NCBI GenBank assembly: GCA_913055825.1
Contig: CAJXKB010000012.1
Span: 1 to 51,929 of the forward strand
Reading direction: 5' to 3'
DNA from: an uncultured Bacteroidota bacterium
GTDB taxonomy: Bacteria > Bacteroidota > Bacteroidia > Bacteroidales > F082
Length of the DNA: 51,929 nucleotides
This document shows positions 8,488-17,106 of this stretch, piece by piece. Under the pieces are notes generated by a model, which saw nothing but the letters and a program-made list of their open reading frames with translations, was not told the DNA's origin and did not search any database. How positions within the stretch are numbered: position 1 is the stretch's first letter; the number at the start of each line of letters is the position of its first letter. The translations under genes and the position numbers were made by a program.

Positions 8488-8495
8488 TATTTTTG
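8488..8495 (+). promoter_or_regulatory. -7 promoter box for the M23 peptidase gene
   Basis: TATTTTTG matches TAnnTTTG and lies 38 bases before the ATG at 8534. The 8362-8533 space thus serves two divergent transcripts. Confidence 0.5.
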
Positions 8496-8533
8496 TAGTT
8501 TGTGCCAATAATAATTTAATGAAACTTGCCTGA

Positions 8534-10306
8534 ATGAATTTATATAAGGTCTTTGTTTGTAGATATCTGAAATACGTATTAATAGGGGGCTTGTTGATAG
8601 CGGCTGGTATATTGCCGGCTCAACAAGTTGTGCCTAAAGAAACTTTTCGGTCGCCTTTAAATTCTCCGCTCTATTTGAACGGAACCTTTGGAGAATTGCG
8701 TTCCGGTCATCTTCATGCCGGAATCGATATCAGTACCGGTGGGGTACAGGGTAAAAAAGTTTATGCTGTGGACGGCGGCTATATCTCCCGAATTAATATA
8801 TCGCTTGGTGGATATGGAAAAGCCCTGTATATCACACATCCAAACGGGACTACAAGTGTTTACGGGCATTTGCAAAGGTTTAATAACCGGCTGGAAAATT
8901 TTGTGAGAAGTATCCAATATCAGCGCGAACGTTTTACGGTAGAGATTTTTCCCGAAAAAGGGAAATTCCCGGTAACAAAGGGGCAACTTATTGCTTATTC
9001 GGGAAATACAGGGGGCTCGGATGGCCCCCATTTACATTTAGAGATTAGGGATTCAAAAAGCCAGAACCCTTTGAATCCGTTACTGTTTAAGGGAATTAGA
9101 ATTAAGGATGTGCAGGCACCAAAGTTGGTACAATTGGTTATTTATCCGGTGAATCATTTTTCAACCATTAATGGTAAGCGGGATACTGCTTTCTATTGGA
9201 TTGCGGGAAAAGGAATGCACTGTTTTATTAAAGGGAATCCATTAATTAAGGTGGCCGGACCGGTTTCTTTCGGCATTAGGACTTACGATGTAATGGGTGG
9301 CAGGCCTAACCACAACGGTATCTATCAAATAGAATTATTTGAAGATGCACGTCGTGTTTTTGATATTACTTTTAACCGGTTTTCATTTCAAACAACGCGT
9401 TATGTCAACAGCCTGATCGACTATAATTATTTTCAGAAAAAAGGAAAAAGAATTGTCAGGACACAGGTGGACACCAATAATAGGTTACCTGTTTACAAAA
9501 AGGTGCAAAATCGGGGAATTTTTCCTTTCCGGGATACGCTGGTGCATCATTTTGAGTTTAGGGTGAAAGATGCTTATGGCAATGCTTCCAAGGTGCCGTT
9601 TCGGATTCAATGGCTTGGCAATGTGGCTAATACATTGCAAAAAAAGCCAAATCCGGTATCCGCTGATGGAAAGTTTATTAACTTCAGAAATGCCTGCCGG
9701 ATAAATTCGGGGCGCATACACCTGACTTTTACACCGAACACGTTTTACCGATCGTTTACTTTTTATCTTCACAAGAAACCTGAATCCGGGCGAGGTTTTG
9801 CACCTATTTTCGTCCTTCATAACCGTTTTGTCCCTGTTCAGAAATATTTTAAAATAGCTATACGGCCTGATTCGGTGGGCGATTCGTTACACAATAAATT
9901 ATTTATTGCTTTTCTCCCGCCTAAAGGGCAGGATGCTTTTAATTATGCAGGCAGCCGCTGGAAAGACAATTGGTTAACGGCCCGCGTACGTCAGTTAGGT
10001 ACTTATACAGTGATGGCTGATACGGTTTGTCCTGAAATAAAAGCCCTTAATTTTCATAATTTGGACACGTTGGATCATCAAAAAAGTATTCGCTTATCCA
10101 TAAACGACCATGAAACAGGTATTAAAAACTATAGGCCAAGCCTGAACGGACATTGGATATTGATGGAATATAATCCGAAGCTGCATACATTGACTTATCA
10201 TTTCGATCAATATTTTAAAAAGGGGAAAAACGAATTGCAGGTAGTTGTAAGTGATGAAGTTGGAAATATTTCACGGTTAAAAGCGGTTTTGTATCGAAAT
10301 GATTAG
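8534..10306 (+). CDS. M23-family peptidoglycan endopeptidase, exported
   Basis: A 590-residue protein with an N-terminal signal peptide (hydrophobic core at about residues 14-27, likely cut after PAQ). The LytM/M23 domain spans about residues 45-180. The zinc site is complete: His61 and Asp65 in GHLHAGID, and His166/His168 in GPHLHLE. The remaining 400 residues are beta-rich, end with a DxETGI-like Ig-type segment, and have no recognisable enzyme motif; they are probably substrate-binding or spacer domains. It likely trims peptide cross-links in the periplasm. It converges on the small anchored protein gene at 10315. Confidence 0.9.
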   Translation: MNLYKVFVCRYLKYVLIGGLLIAAGILPAQQVVPKETFRSPLNSPLYLNGTFGELRSGHLHAGIDISTGGVQGKKVYAVDGGYISRINISLGGYGKALYITHPNGTTSVYGHLQRFNNRLENFVRSIQYQRERFTVEIFPEKGKFPVTKGQLIAYSGNTGGSDGPHLHLEIRDSKSQNPLNPLLFKGIRIKDVQAPKLVQLVIYPVNHFSTINGKRDTAFYWIAGKGMHCFIKGNPLIKVAGPVSFGIRTYDVMGGRPNHNGIYQIELFEDARRVFDITFNRFSFQTTRYVNSLIDYNYFQKKGKRIVRTQVDTNNRLPVYKKVQNRGIFPFRDTLVHHFEFRVKDAYGNASKVPFRIQWLGNVANTLQKKPNPVSADGKFINFRNACRINSGRIHLTFTPNTFYRSFTFYLHKKPESGRGFAPIFVLHNRFVPVQKYFKIAIRPDSVGDSLHNKLFIAFLPPKGQDAFNYAGSRWKDNWLTARVRQLGTYTVMADTVCPEIKALNFHNLDTLDHQKSIRLSINDHETGIKNYRPSLNGHWILMEYNPKLHTLTYHFDQYFKKGKNELQVVVSDEVGNISRLKAVLYRND

Positions 10307-10314
10307 AATATCGC

Positions 10315-10803
10315 TTAAATACTGTCCCATTCCGTGGCAAAATTTTCTTTGCGACCAGGACACATATCCGTTTTAAGCTTTAAGATTAAATGTCCTTTTC
10401 TTCTTGTAAAGAAATAATGACCGGGCTTTCCTTTACACAAAGAGTTGCTGTCGGTATAAGTGAAAGTAACGACATTTCCGCTGATGAAAACATTTCCTTT
10501 TTCAACATGGTTACTTTCCACCGAAGGATGTTCAATGCTAAATGATGCTCCGTAGATATCAAGAATAGAGCCGTCGTAGTCGCTTGCCCACGTTCCGTTT
10601 AAGGGGAAGTTTGCCTGGCTTGCGTTTGTTTTTGTTGTTTGGGCCGGATAAGCCGGGGTGGTAGTTGCCGATTTTTCCTGATGCTGTTCAGACTGTGTCA
10701 GGAAATACGCAATGATGATTGAAATGATGGCCAGGACAAGAAAAAATAGCACCAGATTACCCAGCGTAATTCGTTTTTTCCTTTTTTTTGATTTTCGTTG
10801 CAT
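10315..10803 (-). CDS. Small N-terminally anchored envelope protein, unknown
   Basis: A 162-residue protein. It has a very basic N-terminus (MQRKSKKRKKR), one transmembrane helix (about 14-35), a Ser/Thr/Ala-rich linker and a compact extracytoplasmic domain. That domain starts at FPLNGTWASDYDGSILDIYG and ends with two Cys (NSLCKGK and DMCPGRK) that could form a disulphide. The GTW start of the beta domain recalls lipocalin-like domains, but this is only an impression. It is divergent from the yigZ gene. Confidence 0.6.
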   Translation of the reverse strand: MQRKSKKRKKRITLGNLVLFFLVLAIISIIIAYFLTQSEQHQEKSATTTPAYPAQTTKTNASQANFPLNGTWASDYDGSILDIYGASFSIEHPSVESNHVEKGNVFISGNVVTFTYTDSNSLCKGKPGHYFFTRRKGHLILKLKTDMCPGRKENFATEWDSI

Positions 10804-10876
10804 GTTTTTTTTGCTAAGGTAAGCAATAATATTTTGTTTTGGAAGATGAAGCGCTCATTGATAGGGTAATAGCACG

Positions 10877-10907
10877 TTCACAGTTTATTAGTATATAAAA
10901 CTGTGAA
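10877..10907. promoter_or_regulatory. 31-bp dyad, probable operator
   Basis: Perfect 10-bp inverted repeat TTCACAGTTT (10877-10886) and AAACTGTGAA (10898-10907) separated by 11 bases. Half-site centres are 21 bases apart, two helical turns. It lies between divergent genes and immediately before the yigZ start. No T-run follows, so a protein-binding operator is more likely than a terminator. Confidence 0.5.
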
Positions 10908-10924
10908 ATTTCATATATTTGGCT

Positions 10925-11524
10925 ATGGAAGCATTAGATCGGTATAAAACCATAAAAGGTACTGCCGCAGGACTTTATAAAGAGAAAGGGAGTAAATTTA
11001 TTGCCCGTGTAGTTCATGTGACTACTGAAGAAGATGCTAAATCAGTGATTACACAAATCAAAAATGAGTATCACGATGCGCGTCACCATTGCTATGCTTA
11101 CCGTGTAAATCCTGAAAATATCCTGTTCAAAAGTAGTGATGACGGTGAGCCTTCCGGTACGGCAGGTAAACCGATTTTAAATCAGATTTACTCCAATGAA
11201 TTGTTTAATGTCTTGGTGGTCGTTACAAGGTATTTTGGCGGCACTAAGCTGGGTGTTAGTGGTTTAATCAGGGCATATAAAACAGCTGCATCAGATGCGC
11301 TGTCTAATGCCGAAATTGTTTATGAGATATTAACCCGGAGGTTGCGCCTGCATTTTAACTATCCGCTTATGAATAACGTGATGCGGATTGTTAAGGAAGA
11401 AAATCTTACGGTAATCCGTCGGGATTTTGCACTGGATTGCAGTTTGGAAATAGAGGTAGAGAAGAGCAAGAAAGAAAAATTGGAACAACGCTTTAGCCGT
11501 ATTTTCGGTTTAACTGTAAGTTAA
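10925..11524 (+). CDS. YigZ/IMPACT family protein
   Basis: About 200 residues with the UPF0029 (Impact N-terminal) domain. The signature stretches are KEKGSKFIARVVHV, DARHHCYAYRV, SSDDGEPSGTAGKPIL, VLVVVTRYFGGTKLGVSGLI and RAYKTAASDAL. The small C-terminal domain (DUF1949-like) follows. Homologues bind ribosomes or nucleic acid; the bacterial function is not settled. A TTG at 10919 is also in frame, but ATG 10925 is preferred. A TATATTTG box at 10914-10921 sits almost on the start, so if it is the promoter the transcript would be nearly leaderless. Confidence 0.88.
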   Translation: MEALDRYKTIKGTAAGLYKEKGSKFIARVVHVTTEEDAKSVITQIKNEYHDARHHCYAYRVNPENILFKSSDDGEPSGTAGKPILNQIYSNELFNVLVVVTRYFGGTKLGVSGLIRAYKTAASDALSNAEIVYEILTRRLRLHFNYPLMNNVMRIVKEENLTVIRRDFALDCSLEIEVEKSKKEKLEQRFSRIFGLTVS

Positions 11525-11740
11525 AAGGTTTACAGTTAGTTATGCCTTTTGTTTTTGTTGTCTCTTATACGATAAAAAAACATAAAAGTCAAGAGTTAAT
11601 ATTCTTTTTTTCAAACTATTTATGTTATTTATTTGTTAAGAATTATTCAGGATACCCAAATTAACTTTCTGGGTTGATTTTTAAATAATTATATTTTTTA
11701 CTTACTTATTTTGTAATAAATGAGCAACCCTTACTAGCCG

Positions 11741-13180
11741 ATGAAAAGTAAACATGTTGAAGTTTGGGGTAAATGTTTGGCCGTTATCAAGGACAACATT
11801 CCTTATCAAAGTTTTAAAACATGGTTTGAGCCCATCAAACCCATGAAGATTGAAAACAATGTGTTGACTATCCAGGTCCCAAGCCAGTTTTTTTATGAAT
11901 GGCTTGAGGAACATTACATCAACTTGTTGAAAAAAACAATCAAAAAGGAAATGGGTCCGGCCGGACGTTTGGAGTATAGTATAATTATGGATTCTTCTCG
12001 CTATGAAAACAAGGCCCCGATTACTGTAAACTACCCCACTGCTAACCGGAAAGCGGTTCAAAATAAATCGGTTGCCATGCCTATTGACTTGAACCATGGT
12101 AAATCGCGCGAGATTCCTAATCCGTTTATTATTCCTGGTCTGAAGAAGCTGAAAGTAGAGTCGCAATTGGTTGACAGCTATTCGTTTGATAATTTTGTGG
12201 AAGGCGACTGTAACCGTTTGGCACGCTCGGCAGGTTGGGCTGTTGCTGAAAATCCAGGTAAAACCGCTTTTAACCCATTGTTGATTTACAGCCAGGTGGG
12301 TTTGGGTAAAACACATCTGGCTCACGCCATTGGGTTACAGGTAAAAAATAATTTTCCTGATAAAACCGTGTTGTATGTACAAACCGAGCAGTTTATCAAC
12401 CAGTACATCGATTCGGTGAGGAATAATAATCAAAACGATTTTGTTCATTTTTATCAAATGATTGATGTTCTGATTTTAGATGATGTTCAGTTTTTGGCAG
12501 GAAAGGAAAAAACCCAAGACATCTTTTTCCATATTTTTAATCATCTCCACCAAAGCCATAAACAAATTATTCTTACTTCCGATAAAGCTCCGGTTGAATT
12601 AAAAGGATTAGAACCTCGTTTGCTATCGCGTTTTAAATGGGGATTGGCGGCCGATCTGCAGGTGCCCGATTTGGAAACGCGTATTGCCATTTTACAGAAA
12701 AAATTATATGCTGATGGTATCGAAATGCCCTATGAAGTAGTTGAGTATCTGGCATATAATATTACAACGAATATCCGTGAGATGGAAGGTGCCCTTATTT
12801 CAATTTTGGCACAGGCCTCTCTTAACAAGAAAACCATTACACTGGACTTGGCCAAGCAGATGATTGATAAATTTGTGAAAAATACAACCCGTGAAATTTC
12901 TATTGACTATATTCAAAAAGTGGTTTGTGATTATTTTGGTATTACCATCGATTTAATCAATTCAAAAACCAGAAAACGAGAGATTGTTCAGGCTCGTCAA
13001 TTGGCAATGTTTTTTTCAAAAAAACATACCAAAAATTCGTTGGCAACCATTGGATTGCAATGTGGTAATAAAGATCATGCTACTGTTTTACATGCCTGTC
13101 GCACAATTAACAACCTGATAGAAACCGACAAAAGGTTCAGGATTTACGTGAGTGAAATTGATAAAAAACTAAAACTTTAG
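11741..13180 (+). CDS. dnaA: Chromosomal replication initiator protein DnaA
   Basis: The 479-residue initiator melts oriC and loads the helicase. Domain I covers about residues 1-85 (HVEVWGKCLAVIKDNI, FKTWFEPI), followed by a short domain II. The AAA+ domain has Walker A SQVGLGKTH (184-192), Walker B VLILDDVQFL, the arginine-finger region LEPRLLSRFKWG, and sensor 2 TTNIREMEGAL. Domain IV ends with the DnaA-box reading helix CGNKDHATVLHACRTI. The first Walker A position is Ser (Ser184) rather than the usual Gly. The 216-base upstream space is AT-rich but has no cluster of TTATCCACA boxes, so I do not call oriC here. A near-consensus -7 box, TTATTTTG, is at 11706-11713. Confidence 0.96.
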   Translation: MKSKHVEVWGKCLAVIKDNIPYQSFKTWFEPIKPMKIENNVLTIQVPSQFFYEWLEEHYINLLKKTIKKEMGPAGRLEYSIIMDSSRYENKAPITVNYPTANRKAVQNKSVAMPIDLNHGKSREIPNPFIIPGLKKLKVESQLVDSYSFDNFVEGDCNRLARSAGWAVAENPGKTAFNPLLIYSQVGLGKTHLAHAIGLQVKNNFPDKTVLYVQTEQFINQYIDSVRNNNQNDFVHFYQMIDVLILDDVQFLAGKEKTQDIFFHIFNHLHQSHKQIILTSDKAPVELKGLEPRLLSRFKWGLAADLQVPDLETRIAILQKKLYADGIEMPYEVVEYLAYNITTNIREMEGALISILAQASLNKKTITLDLAKQMIDKFVKNTTREISIDYIQKVVCDYFGITIDLINSKTRKREIVQARQLAMFFSKKHTKNSLATIGLQCGNKDHATVLHACRTINNLIETDKRFRIYVSEIDKKLKL

Positions 13181-13309
13181 TGTTTGTTCAGAAATAAAGT
13201 TTACAGAATTGACGCAGTTATTTTTTTTATAGATGATGAAAATTCTTCTCTATAGCTACAGCTATTCGGAAAAATGTGTAACTTAGAGCATATTTTAAAA
13301 AGTACTGCT

Positions 13310-13771
13310 ATGAATATTTTATTTGTCGATTTAGGAAATGTATGCCGATCACCAATGGCCGAAGGGCTACTGAAAAAGAAATTTGATGACCATGAAATTT
13401 CAGGGAATGTGGATTCAGCAGGTTTTGAGTCATTTAATATAAATGAACCACCGGAGAAACGTGCTATCAATATTGGTCTAAAATATGGATATACGGTTGG
13501 TGGTCTTGCCCGAATTTTTCTTAAGAAAGATTTTGATCGTTTTGATAAGATTTTTGTGATGGACTCAAAAAATTATCGTGATGTGATGGATCTTGCCAAA
13601 ACAGATACTCAACGGGCAAAAGTGGATTATCTTCTGAATGTACTGGAACCAGGTTCGAACAAAAATGTTCCCGATCCACATAACAGTGTGGTTGACAATT
13701 GCGAAACCATATTCCATTTGCTTGACAAAGCCACGGATAAAATTATTGCTTCGATAAAAGCCGAAAAATAA
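13310..13771 (+). CDS. Low-molecular-weight phosphotyrosine phosphatase-like protein lacking the catalytic Cys
   Basis: The fold is clear: NILFVDLGNVCRSPMAEGLL at the N-terminus and VPDPHNSVVDNCETIFHLL near the end, the latter carrying the general-acid Asp. In active family members the loop is C-x5-R-S with the first Cys as nucleophile (V-C-L-G-N-x-C-R-S). Here codon 7 is GAT (Asp), while Arg13, Ser14 and the second Cys are kept. The protein should therefore not work as a Cys-based phosphatase. It could be a phosphotyrosine- or arginine-phosphate-binding pseudoenzyme, or the change could be a sequencing artefact. ATG 13310 is chosen over 13274 because family proteins start right at this strand. 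It is first in a three-gene run, 10 bases before the next gene. Confidence 0.85.
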   Translation: MNILFVDLGNVCRSPMAEGLLKKKFDDHEISGNVDSAGFESFNINEPPEKRAINIGLKYGYTVGGLARIFLKKDFDRFDKIFVMDSKNYRDVMDLAKTDTQRAKVDYLLNVLEPGSNKNVPDPHNSVVDNCETIFHLLDKATDKIIASIKAEK

Positions 13772-13781
13772 AAGTTTTGCT

Positions 13782-14732
13782 ATGGAATTTCCTTCAGCAG
13801 ATGACATAAAAGCAGCTGCAAACCGTATTTCCCCGTGGGTTCATTACACACCGGTTTTAAGCTCTCAAACTTTTAATAAGCGTTTCGAAACGCAATTATT
13901 TTTTAAGTGTGAGAATTTTCAGAAAGTGGGGGCTTTTAAATCCCGGGGAGCGGTGAATGCTGTTTTTTCAATGGAACAAGCCCGCGCTGAAAAAGGGGTG
14001 GCTACTCATTCGTCGGGTAATCATGCTCAAGCTCTTGCGCGAGCAGCTGCATTGCGGAACATCCCTGCTTATATCGTTATGCCCGAAAATGCCCCAAAAG
14101 TGAAAGTTGCTGCAGTGAAAGGATATAGAGGACAAATTACTTTTTGTAAACCTACTTTGGAAGCACGTGAAACGACATTGAAAAAAGTGATAGCCGAAAC
14201 AGGTGCTACCGAAGTACATCCCTATGATAATTTACAGGTAATTACCGGTCAGGCTACTGCTGCACTGGAATTAATTGAAGAGAAACATGATTTGGACTTG
14301 ATCTTATGTCCGGTAGGTGGTGGTGGCTTGTTAAGCGGCACAGCACTTTCGACACATTATTTTTCACCAAAAACACGGGTTGTTGCCTGCGAGCCGGCGG
14401 GTGCCGATGATGCCTATCGCTCCTTCGTTAGTGGTAAAAGAGTTCTTAGTGTGAATCCTCAAACCATAGCCGATGGTTTGCTCACTTCATTGGGCTATTT
14501 TACCTTTCCCATTATGCAACAATTTGTTGATGACGTGGTTACTGTTGAGGAGGAGAGTATAATTGAGGCTATGCGCCTGATTTTTGAACGGATGAAGATA
14601 GTGATTGAACCTTCGTCAGCTGTACCTTTTGCTGCTATTCTTGAAAACAAAGTGAACGTGAAAGGGAAAAAAGTAGGGGTAATTATTTCAGGAGGTAACG
14701 TTGATCTGGAAAAACTGCCCTGGCAATCCTGA
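13782..14732 (+). CDS. PLP-dependent threonine/serine dehydratase or serine racemase-like enzyme
   Basis: A 316-residue fold-type II PLP enzyme. The Schiff-base Lys53 is in GAFKSRGA, the substrate loop is HSSGNHAQA, and the phosphate-binding loop is VGGGGLLSG. A C-terminal SGGNVDL binds the pyridine nitrogen side. It has no C-terminal ACT domain, so it is the catabolic, unregulated kind (threonine/serine ammonia-lyase) or serine racemase rather than IlvA. It starts 10 bases after the phosphatase-like gene and is probably co-transcribed. Confidence 0.87.
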   Translation: MEFPSADDIKAAANRISPWVHYTPVLSSQTFNKRFETQLFFKCENFQKVGAFKSRGAVNAVFSMEQARAEKGVATHSSGNHAQALARAAALRNIPAYIVMPENAPKVKVAAVKGYRGQITFCKPTLEARETTLKKVIAETGATEVHPYDNLQVITGQATAALELIEEKHDLDLILCPVGGGGLLSGTALSTHYFSPKTRVVACEPAGADDAYRSFVSGKRVLSVNPQTIADGLLTSLGYFTFPIMQQFVDDVVTVEEESIIEAMRLIFERMKIVIEPSSAVPFAAILENKVNVKGKKVGVIISGGNVDLEKLPWQS

Positions 14733-14779
14733 TTTATTCATGCATCAGACTTGAAAAGTCTCCAATCCGAAAGTGATTT

Positions 14780-15490
14780 ATGAAAAAAGCTAAACTTTAT
14801 CTTATCCCGACGACCTTAGGGGAAACTGAATCGTTGTCGAACGTTTTTCCCGAATATAATTTAAAGATTATACATCAGTTAAAGGTATTTATTGTTGAAA
14901 AAATACGGACAGCAAGGCGTTTTCTAAAAGCAGTAAAGCACCCTGTCCCTATTGAAGAGATGCAATTTTTCGAGCTTAATAAACATACTCCTGAAGAAGA
15001 AATTGCTACTTTTTTGCAGGCTGCGGGGAAAGGGATTTCCATCGGCTTGATTTCTGAGGCAGGGGCACCGGCTGTGGCCGATCCGGGAGCATCTATAGTG
15101 CGCCTGGCACATCAAAAAAATATTCAGGTAGTGCCTCTCGTAGGCCCCAATTCTATTATAATGGCATTGATGGCCTCCGGTTTTAACGGCCAGCAGTTTG
15201 CTTTTCACGGCTATTTGCCCAAGGAGCCATCTGCACGCATGCGAAAAATAAAACAATTGGAACAAGAAGTTTATCGTAAGGATGTTACACAAATTTTTAT
15301 CGAAACGCCATTTCGAAATAATCAAATGCTGGAAAGCCTGACTAAAACCCTGCAAACCGGTACTTTGCTATGTGTGGCAGCCAATATTAGCCTGCCTGAT
15401 GAAACCATTGTTACAAAAAGGGTGGCCGACTGGAAAAAAGAAAAGGCAGACTTTAATAAAAAGCCTGCCGTATTTCTGATTTACAAATAA
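14780..15490 (+). CDS. RsmI-like tetrapyrrole-methylase-family methyltransferase
   Basis: A 236-residue SAM-dependent methyltransferase of the tetrapyrrole methylase superfamily. It opens with KLYLIPTTLGE, in place of the VATPIGNL of RsmI. It retains SEAGAPAVADPGASIVRLAH and VPLVGPNSIIMALMASG, and later has FHGYLPKE and FIETPFRNNQML. RsmI methylates C1402 of 16S rRNA at the ribose. This short variant common in Bacteroidota could do the same or act on another substrate, so I give no symbol. It is third in the run after the dehydratase gene (47 bases). Confidence 0.82.
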   Translation: MKKAKLYLIPTTLGETESLSNVFPEYNLKIIHQLKVFIVEKIRTARRFLKAVKHPVPIEEMQFFELNKHTPEEEIATFLQAAGKGISIGLISEAGAPAVADPGASIVRLAHQKNIQVVPLVGPNSIIMALMASGFNGQQFAFHGYLPKEPSARMRKIKQLEQEVYRKDVTQIFIETPFRNNQMLESLTKTLQTGTLLCVAANISLPDETIVTKRVADWKKEKADFNKKPAVFLIYK

Positions 15491-15493
15491 ATT

Positions 15494-16000
15494 TTAGTGG
15501 TGATGTCCTTCGGGTCCGTGTGCATGACCGTGCGAAAGTTCTTCATCCGATGCATCACGAACGTCGATGATACGGCCCTCAAAATAAAGGTTTTCGCCTG
15601 CTAACGGGTGGTTAAAATCCATAATCACACTGTTTTCCTTGATGGCCATTACTTTACCATCGATAGGATTGCCATGCTGATCCTGCATGGTAACCATTTT
15701 ACCTTCGGCTATCATTTCGGAGTCTATTTTGCCGTCAATTTCAAAAATTTTCTTTTCGAGTTCAAGAATAGCTTCTTCAGAAGGATTGCCGTAAGCTTCC
15801 CCGGCATCTAAGTGAAACCCGAAAGTCTCTCCTTTGCCCATCCCGGCCAAATTGGATTCAAAGGCCGGCAATAATGCGCCAACCCCAAACATCTGGACAA
15901 AAGGCCTGCTTTCGTCAACTTTTTGAATTACTTCCCCATTCTCGTCGTTGAAGTGTAAGGTATATGTCATAGTAACTACCTTGTTGTTTCCTACTTTCAT
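15494..16000 (-). CDS. slyD: FKBP-type peptidyl-prolyl isomerase, SlyD-like
   Basis: A 168-residue two-domain prolyl isomerase/chaperone. The FKBP half has FGVGALLPAFESNLAGMGKG and FGFHLDAGEAYG. The insert-in-flap domain follows (KMVTMQDQHGNPIDGKVMAI), then the FKBP end MDFNHPLAGENLYFEGRII. The tail, SHGHAHGPEGHHH, is His-rich like SlyD's metal-binding tail, suggesting nickel or zinc binding. It ends 3 bases from the convergent methyltransferase gene. Confidence 0.92.
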   Translation of the reverse strand: MKVGNNKVVTMTYTLHFNDENGEVIQKVDESRPFVQMFGVGALLPAFESNLAGMGKGETFGFHLDAGEAYGNPSEEAILELEKKIFEIDGKIDSEMIAEGKMVTMQDQHGNPIDGKVMAIKENSVIMDFNHPLAGENLYFEGRIIDVRDASDEELSHGHAHGPEGHHH

Positions 16001-16194
16001 AATTTTATATTGATAAAGATTTAGTTAAAGAGTGGCAAAATTAAAAAAAAACATTAAGCCATTCTAATTTTCATTATTATTGTAATGTTTCTCACGGAGC
16101 ATCGTCTTTGTAAGAAAACTGACGGTGCATAACTTATTGAAGACTATTATTTATTTTTTATTAACATAGCGACAGAATTTTTAAAAGAGATATT
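16001..16194. promoter_or_regulatory. Divergent promoter region of slyD and the ABC operon
   Basis: AT-rich, 194 bases. CAAAATTA at 16036-16043 reads TAATTTTG on the minus strand, a -7 box match 36 bases before slyD. I see no clear promoter for the rightward ABC genes. Confidence 0.4.
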
Positions 16195-17106
16195 TTGGAA
16201 ACTGATATACTTGAAATACAGGGACTTACTAAATCGTACGGACGATTAAAAGCGCTTGATTCACTTTCGTTAAAGGTGGAGCGTGGCAATGTTTTTGGCT
16301 TGCTGGGGCCAAACGGAAGTGGCAAAACCACCACATTGGGAATATTGCTCGATATAATCAACATGGATAGCGGATCGTTTAAATGGTTTGGAAAGCTATC
16401 GTCGCCGCAGGTACGTAAACGAATTGGTGCTTTGCTGGAGCAACCTTTGTTTTACCCATATCTATCGGCAGTTCAGAATTTAAAAATCATTGCTGATATA
16501 CGCGGTGTCCCTTATCGTGAAATTGACAATGTGCTCCAACTTATCGAACTTACAGCGAGAAAAAATGGAAAATATAAAACCTTTTCATTGGGGATGAAAC
16601 AGCGGCTGGCTATTGCAGCCGCGATGCTGGGAAACCCTGAAGTACTCATTTTGGATGAACCAACCAACGGCCTTGATCCGCGTGGAATTGCCGACATACG
16701 CGATTTGATAATCCGTATTGCAAATACGGGTATAACGATTATTTTAGCCAGCCATTTGCTTGATGAGGTGGAAAAAGTTTGTACTCATGTGGCTGTGCTT
16801 GATCATGGTAAGAAATTATTTTCAGGTGCTGTTGATGAGGTGCTTTCGGGAAAGGCTACGCTTGAATTGGCAGCTACGGATATGGCTTTGCTTGAAAATA
16901 CATTGTCCGGCCAGCCCTGGGTTTTAGACCTGAAAAAAGAGGGACAATGGCTGGTCTTGCGCCTCGCTGACGATTTTGGCCCGGCCGGGGTTAATAAATA
17001 TTTATCGCAAAAAAATATATATCTGACTCATTTGGCAGCGCGAAATAAAACCCTCGAAAAATATTTCCTTGAACTTTTATCTGAAAATCATGTTCCGACT
17101 CATTAA
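16195..17106 (+). CDS. ABC transporter ATP-binding protein (BcrA/NatA type)
   Basis: A 303-residue ATPase. Walker A is GPNGSGKTTT, the signature is FSLGMKQRLAIA, Walker B is VLILDEPTNGLDP, and the switch His is in ILASHLLDEVEK. The C-terminal 80 residues are the extension usual in export-type ABC proteins. The start appears to be TTG (16195): there is no in-frame ATG before Walker A, and the sequence ETDILEIQGLTKSYG begins the domain at the normal point. It overlaps the permease gene by 17 bases. Confidence 0.9.
   Translation: METDILEIQGLTKSYGRLKALDSLSLKVERGNVFGLLGPNGSGKTTTLGILLDIINMDSGSFKWFGKLSSPQVRKRIGALLEQPLFYPYLSAVQNLKIIADIRGVPYREIDNVLQLIELTARKNGKYKTFSLGMKQRLAIAAAMLGNPEVLILDEPTNGLDPRGIADIRDLIIRIANTGITIILASHLLDEVEKVCTHVAVLDHGKKLFSGAVDEVLSGKATLELAATDMALLENTLSGQPWVLDLKKEGQWLVLRLADDFGPAGVNKYLSQKNIYLTHLAARNKTLEKYFLELLSENHVPTH

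Noticed and set aside
11525-11740. Possible oriC upstream of dnaA
   Set aside because: AT-rich, but no repeated DnaA boxes and no clear unwinding repeats.
13274-13309. Twelve-residue N-terminal extension of the phosphatase-like gene
   Set aside because: Family proteins begin at the strand encoded from 13310; the extension has no homologous feature.
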